NCBI RefSeq assembly: GCF_900109545.1
Contig: NZ_FOAP01000009.1
Span: 186,001 to 250,000, forward strand
Length of the DNA: 64,000 nt
Origin: Stigmatella aurantiaca
GTDB lineage: Bacteria; Myxococcota; Myxococcia; Myxococcales; Myxococcaceae
Direction of reading: 5' to 3'
A model generated the notes under the pieces. That model was not told the origin of the DNA. It did no database searches and saw nothing but the letters and a program-made list of their open reading frames with translations. Both the position numbers and the translations under genes were made by a program. Below, in pieces: positions 60,090-64,000 of the stretch. The first letter of the stretch is position 1. Each line of letters starts with the position of its first letter.

Positions 60090-60316
60090 TGTTGCTATTG
60101 GGTGCGGTGGTGAGCGTGCAGGGGCTGCTGGCGAGCGTCATCTACTCGCTCATCGGGCTGGCGGTGTTCGTGGCGGGCTTCTACGTCATCAAGCTCATCC
60201 TCCCGTTCGACGTGAACAAGGAGATCGAAGCGGACCAGAACACGGCGCTGGGCATCGTCATCGGCTCCTTCATCCTCGGGCTGGCCATCATCGTGGCCTC
60301 GGCCATCTCGGGGTGA
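60089..60316 (+). CDS. DUF350 membrane protein
   Basis: The 75-residue protein has two membrane helices (about 10-35 and 52-73) separated by the polar loop LPFDVNKEIEADQNTALGI, the typical DUF350 signature with conserved acidic and Asn residues. DUF350 proteins, such as E. coli YjfL, often occur in tandem or in operons with polyamine-related enzymes. Their activity is unknown; they may form small channels or membrane tethers. The start codon overlaps the stop of the 53-residue protein gene by one base. Confidence 0.92.
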   Translation: MLLLGAVVSVQGLLASVIYSLIGLAVFVAGFYVIKLILPFDVNKEIEADQNTALGIVIGSFILGLAIIVASAISG

Positions 60317-60356
60317 GCGGTGCCCCCCATGCCGTGCCGCGAAGTGACGTGAAGAC

Positions 60357-61853
60357 GTGAACAAGACGCTGCTGTTCGTCACCGTGCTGGTCATCGCCAC
60401 GTGTGGGCTCATCTACGAGCTCATCGTGGGGGCGCTGGCCAGCTATCTGCTGGGCGACTCCATCACCCAGTTCTCCACCGTCATCGGCGGCTACCTGTTC
60501 GCCATGGGCATCGGCAGCTACCTGTCGCGCTTCATCGACAAGGGGCTGGCGCAGCGCTTCGTGGAGATCGAACTGGGCGTGGCGCTGGTGGGCGGGCTGT
60601 GTGCCCCGCTGCTGTTCCTCACCTTCACGCTGACGGATGTGTTCCACGTCGCGCTGTATGGCAGCGTGCTGGTGATTGGCACGCTGGTGGGGCTGGAGAT
60701 TCCCCTGCTGCTGCGCATCCTCAAGGACCAGGTGCAGTTCAAGGACCTGGTCAGCCAGGTGCTGACGTTCGACTACCTGGGCGCGCTGGCGGCGAGCGTC
60801 TCCTTCCCGCTGCTGTTCGTGCCCAAGCTGGGGCTGGTGCGCACCTCGCTGCTCTTCGGGCTGCTCAACGCGCTGGTGGGGTTGTGGAGCACGTGGCTCC
60901 TGGCGCCAGTGCTCGGAAACCCCACGCGGCTGCGGGTGAAGGCGGTGGGGCTGTCGCTGTTCCTGGTGGTGGGGCTGGCGCTGGGCGACCGGCTGACCAC
61001 CTTCTACGAGGACCAGCTCTACGCGGACGAGGTGGTGCACGCCTCCAACTCCCCGTACCAGCGCATCATCCTCACCCGGGGCAAGCGGGGCTTCTCGCTG
61101 TTTCTCAACGGCAACCTGCAGTTCGCGAGCATCGACGAGTACCGCTACCACGAGTCCCTGGTGCACCCGGCCCTGGTGCGCGCGGGCTCGGTGGAGCGGG
61201 TGCTCATCCTGGGAGGCGGGGACGGGCTGGCGGCGCGCGAGGCGCTGCGCTACCCGGAGGTGAAGTCCGTCACGCTGGTGGACCTGGACCCGGCCATCAC
61301 CGGGCTGGCCACAGGCTACGGGGAACTGGCGGCGCTCAACGGCCACGCGCTCTCGCATCCGAAGGTACGGGTCATCAACACGGACGCGATGAAGTTCCTG
61401 GCGGAAGGCGAGGGGCTCTTCGATGCCGTCATCGTGGACTTCCCGGATCCGAACAACTTCTCGCTGGGCAAGCTGTACACCACGGGCTTCTACAAGCTCC
61501 TGAAGCGCCGGCTGGCGCCGGAAGGCGTGGCCGTCATCCAGAGCACGAGCCCGCTGTTCGCGCGCCGCTCGTTCTGGTGCGTGAACGAGACGCTGAAGGC
61601 CGCGGGCTTCTGGACGGAGCCGTACCACGCGCTGGTGCCCTCCTTTGGCGAGTGGGGGTACGTGCTGGTCTCCCATGGGCCGGTGCCGCGCCGCCGCGCG
61701 CTGCCCGAGGGGCTGTCCTTCCTCAATGACGCCACGCTGGCCTCGCTCACCCAGTTCTCCCCCGACATGGGCCCGCTGCCCGCGGAGGTGAACCGGCTGA
61801 ACAACCAGGTGCTGGTGCACTACTACGAGGAGGAGTGGAGCCGGTGGAACTGA
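60357..61853 (+). CDS. Membrane-embedded polyamine aminopropyltransferase (spermidine synthase-like)
   Basis: The 498-residue protein fuses about six to seven membrane helices (residues 1-210) to a cytosolic spermidine synthase domain (about 225-470). Catalytic-domain motifs are DEYRYHESLVHPAL (257-272), GGGDG (286-290), the acidic VDLDP (308-312) that binds the donor ribose, and DFPDP (361-365), where D361/D364 match the proton-accepting and amine-binding Asp pair. It should transfer an aminopropyl group from decarboxylated AdoMet to an amine. The membrane domain is too large for a simple anchor and may present or move the substrate. The start is GTG, and the 3' end overlaps the FAD oxidoreductase gene by 10 bases. 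Confidence 0.92.
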   Translation: MNKTLLFVTVLVIATCGLIYELIVGALASYLLGDSITQFSTVIGGYLFAMGIGSYLSRFIDKGLAQRFVEIELGVALVGGLCAPLLFLTFTLTDVFHVALYGSVLVIGTLVGLEIPLLLRILKDQVQFKDLVSQVLTFDYLGALAASVSFPLLFVPKLGLVRTSLLFGLLNALVGLWSTWLLAPVLGNPTRLRVKAVGLSLFLVVGLALGDRLTTFYEDQLYADEVVHASNSPYQRIILTRGKRGFSLFLNGNLQFASIDEYRYHESLVHPALVRAGSVERVLILGGGDGLAAREALRYPEVKSVTLVDLDPAITGLATGYGELAALNGHALSHPKVRVINTDAMKFLAEGEGLFDAVIVDFPDPNNFSLGKLYTTGFYKLLKRRLAPEGVAVIQSTSPLFARRSFWCVNETLKAAGFWTEPYHALVPSFGEWGYVLVSHGPVPRRRALPEGLSFLNDATLASLTQFSPDMGPLPAEVNRLNNQVLVHYYEEEWSRWN

Positions 61854-63478
61854 CGCGGCGGGAGCTGATTGCCGCATTCCTGGGTTCGGCGGTGGCGGCG
61901 GGCGCGTGCCAGCGCTCGCGCCCCCGGGCCTCCGTGCCCGGCGCGCTGGTGGACCGGGCGATGGAGACGGGCCACCGCCTGCGGGGCGGGCCGTTGCCGC
62001 GCGCCGAAGGGGCCGAGCCTGTCGAGGTCCTCATCGTCGGCTCGGGGATCGCGGGCCTGTCCGCGGCCTGGCGGCTCGCGGCGGCGGGCGTGAAGGACGT
62101 GCGGGTGGTGGAGCTGGAGGACGAGGCCGGGGGCACCTCTCGCTCGGGGAAGAACGCGGTGTCCGCCTTCCCGTGGGGCGCCCATTACCTGCCCGCGCCG
62201 CTGACGGAGCAGGGGGCGGTGCTGCGGCTCCTGCGGGAGCTGGGCGTCGTGTCCGGGATGGACGCGGAGGGCTACCCGGTGTTCCCGGAGGAGCTGCTCA
62301 TCCGCGAGCCGGAGGAGCGGCTCTTCTACAAGGGCGCCTGGTACGAGGGGCTGTACCTGCGCGCGGGCGCGAGCGGGGCGGACCTGGCGGAGCTGGCCCG
62401 CTTCGAGGCCCGGATGAACACGTTCGCCGCGGCGCGGGACGCGAAGGGGCGCAAGGCGTTCGCCGTGCCCACGGCGCTCAGCAGCGATGACGCGGAGTGG
62501 ACGGCGCTCGACGCGGTGACCATGGCCCAGTGGCTGGAGGCCGAGGGCTTCCGCTCGCCCCGGCTGAAGTGGCTGGTGGACTACGCGTGCCGGGATGACT
62601 ACGGCACCACGGCGGAGGGCGTGTCCGCCTGGGCGGGCATCTGGTACTTCGCCGCGCGCCAGGACGGGCGGGGGGAGCGCAGCGAGGGCTTCCTGAGCTG
62701 GCCCGAGGGCAATGGCCGGCTGGTGCGGCACCTGCTGGGGGCGGTGGCGCCGCGGCAGGTGGAGCGCCAGGTGCTGGTGCACACCGTGGAGCCGGGCGTG
62801 GACGGGTGCCGGGTGGAGGCGCTGGAGGCGGGGACAGGCAAGCCCCGGGCATTCCAGGCGCGCCAGGTGGTGTTCGCCGGGCCGCGCTTCGTGGCGGCGC
62901 ACGTGGTGGCGCCGTGGCGCCAGCGGCGCCCGGAGTGGATGGGAGCCTTCGCCTACGGGCCGTGGGTGGTGGCCAACCTCACGCTGTCGAGCCCGCCCCA
63001 GTCGCACGGCTTTCCGCTGGCCTGGGACAACGTCTTCTACGAGAGCCGCAGCCTGGGCTACGTGGCGGCCACGCACCAGATGCTGCGCCAGGACGACTCG
63101 GGGCCCACGGTGCTCACCTGGTACCTGCCGCTGGCGGGGCTGGACGTGAAGGCCGAGCGGGAGCGGGTGCTGGCGGCGGGCTATGCGGACTGGGAGGGGC
63201 TGGTGATGGCGGACATGCTCCCGGCGCACCCGGGCATTGCTGCCCAGGCGCAGCGCCTGGAGGTGATGCGCTGGGGCCACGCGATGATCCGGCCCACCCC
63301 CGGCTTCATGTGGGGGCCGACGCGCTTCGCGGCTCAGGAGAGCCTGGGCCGGACGCTTCACTTCGCGCACACGGACCTGGGAGGCATGGCCCTGTTCGAG
63401 GAGGCGAACTGGTTCGGGGTGAAGGCGGCGGAGCGCGTGCTCGCGGAGCTGGGACGCCCGCAGGCCAGCTGGCTGTAG
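61844..63478 (+). CDS. FAD-dependent amine oxidase-like oxidoreductase with Tat-type signal
   Basis: The 544-residue flavoprotein starts with a twin-arginine-like signal, T-R-R-E-L-I-A followed by AFLGSAVAAGAC, which may also be a weak lipobox. It then has the dinucleotide fold GSGIAG (66-71) with the acidic E of VVELEDEAGGTSRSG, and a long C-terminal region like NAD(P)/FAD amine oxidases. It should be folded with FAD in the cytosol and exported. GTG was chosen because GAGGAGGAG lies 8 bases upstream; an earlier GTG is too close to that site. It overlaps the aminopropyltransferase gene, so it may oxidise the polyamine-like product outside the membrane. The substrate is inferred, not shown. 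Confidence 0.85.
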   Translation: MELTRRELIAAFLGSAVAAGACQRSRPRASVPGALVDRAMETGHRLRGGPLPRAEGAEPVEVLIVGSGIAGLSAAWRLAAAGVKDVRVVELEDEAGGTSRSGKNAVSAFPWGAHYLPAPLTEQGAVLRLLRELGVVSGMDAEGYPVFPEELLIREPEERLFYKGAWYEGLYLRAGASGADLAELARFEARMNTFAAARDAKGRKAFAVPTALSSDDAEWTALDAVTMAQWLEAEGFRSPRLKWLVDYACRDDYGTTAEGVSAWAGIWYFAARQDGRGERSEGFLSWPEGNGRLVRHLLGAVAPRQVERQVLVHTVEPGVDGCRVEALEAGTGKPRAFQARQVVFAGPRFVAAHVVAPWRQRRPEWMGAFAYGPWVVANLTLSSPPQSHGFPLAWDNVFYESRSLGYVAATHQMLRQDDSGPTVLTWYLPLAGLDVKAERERVLAAGYADWEGLVMADMLPAHPGIAAQAQRLEVMRWGHAMIRPTPGFMWGPTRFAAQESLGRTLHFAHTDLGGMALFEEANWFGVKAAERVLAELGRPQASWL

Positions 63479-63481
63479 CCC

Positions 63482-63982
63482 TTACCCGCTCGCGGCCACG
63501 TGCCGCAGCTCGGCATACAGCCGCGCCAGGTCCTCCAGCCGGTAGTGGGCGTTGAGCCCGCTCGGGTTGGGGAGCACCCAGAGCCGGGCCTCTCCCAGGG
63601 GCTCGGGCTGGAGCCCCAGGACGGCCTCGGGGCGGTTGAACGCGGCCCGGTAGGCGCTCACGCCCAGCACGGCGATGAAGCGGGGCCGGTAGCGCCGCAC
63701 CTTGGCCACGAGCTGGCGGCCGCCCTGCACCAGCTCCTCGGCGGACAGCTCGGCGGCGGTGGCCGTCGCTCGGTCCACCACGTTGGTGATGCCGTAGCCG
63801 AGCCCCACCAACTCGAGCTGCTCGGCGGGCTTCAACCGGCGCGGGGTGAAGCCCGCCGCATGCAGGGTGGGCCAGAAGCGGTTGCCCGGACGGGCGAAGT
63901 GGTGGCCCACCACCACGGAGTACAGGCTGGGGTTGATGCCGCAGAAGAGGACGCGCAGCCCGGGGGCGATGATGTCCGGCAT
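63482..63982 (-). CDS. mug: G/U mismatch-specific DNA glycosylase (Mug/TDG family)
   Basis: The 166-residue repair enzyme excises uracil or ethenocytosine from mismatched DNA. Family motifs are GINPS (15-19, with catalytic Asn17) near the start and NPSGLNAHY in the DNA-intercalating loop. The start MPDIIAPGLRVLFCG matches the beginning of known Mug proteins; a GTG four codons upstream is less likely. It is convergent with the FAD oxidoreductase gene, 3 bases apart, and not part of the polyamine cluster. The family's length is about 165-170, so it is complete. Confidence 0.93.
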   Translation of the reverse strand: MPDIIAPGLRVLFCGINPSLYSVVVGHHFARPGNRFWPTLHAAGFTPRRLKPAEQLELVGLGYGITNVVDRATATAAELSAEELVQGGRQLVAKVRRYRPRFIAVLGVSAYRAAFNRPEAVLGLQPEPLGEARLWVLPNPSGLNAHYRLEDLARLYAELRHVAASG

Positions 63983-64000
63983 CGTCCGCCCCACGGCCGC

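Overview
The window is very GC-rich (about 70% by eye), with codons ending mostly in G or C, tightly packed genes and many 4-base ATGA/GTGA overlaps. The gene content points to a myxobacterium of the Cystobacterineae type (Myxococcus, Stigmatella, Cystobacter and relatives): two Hanks-type Ser/Thr kinases, a Myxococcales-type sigma-70-like protein, hybrid and orphan histidine kinases, a DUF4388 protein, many lipoproteins, a MopE-like metal-binding-motif protein and secreted hydrolases. The genus is an inference. I see no rRNA, tRNA, CRISPR array, insertion sequence or phage gene; this reads as ordinary chromosome.

Layout. 1-1060: the 5' part of a molybdenum-hydroxylase [2Fe-2S] subunit behind a diheme cytochrome lipoprotein. 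1239-6545: TPR and DUF4388 proteins, a small M23 peptidase and a pair of exported HEAT-repeat proteins. 6696-10681: a zinc-finger/kinase/TPR protein overlapping a sigma-like gene. 10790-16088: two secreted proteins and a SWIM/SNF2 helicase. 16203-21756: an aldo/keto reductase, two methyltransferases, an AhpD-ECF41 pair, a WYL regulator and a GFA protein. 21810-27581: a diheme oxidoreductase, a pseudopilin-like protein, a Ycf48-like protein and an orphan LivK-type lipoprotein. 27687-33997: a complete suf iron-sulfur operon (regulator-B-C-D-S-U-T) with a palindrome over its promoter. 34005-43908: an orphan hybrid kinase, a membrane-tailed PfpI protein, an asparaginase-like lipoprotein, a large transglutaminase/DUF3857 lipoprotein, a second kinase and a GAF protein. 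44207-47428: a lipoprotein, a histidine kinase and a sigma-54 activator in one operon. 47447-56530: a MopE-like lipoprotein, a glutathione-reductase-type enzyme, a PAS hybrid kinase, menB, an RDD protein, and a cyclophilin/hydrolase/YjbQ operon. 56574-57554 is a lone hydrolase and 63482-63982 is mug.

The most interesting system is at 57631-63478: speD, a zinc-ribbon DUF4178 membrane protein, a 53-residue protein ending in GGK, a DUF350 membrane protein, a membrane-embedded aminopropyltransferase, and a predicted exported FAD oxidoreductase. Most junctions overlap, so it looks like one transcription unit. SpeD would make decarboxylated AdoMet, the membrane aminopropyltransferase would use it on an amine, and the FAD enzyme, which resembles flavin amine oxidases, could act on the product outside the membrane. 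This suggests polyamine chemistry linked to the envelope rather than ordinary cytosolic spermidine synthesis. That function is inference.

Other notable points are the kinase carrying an anti-sigma-like zinc finger next to a sigma-like gene, the textbook ECF41/AhpD pair, and several starts decided by Shine-Dalgarno sequences, including two TTG starts.
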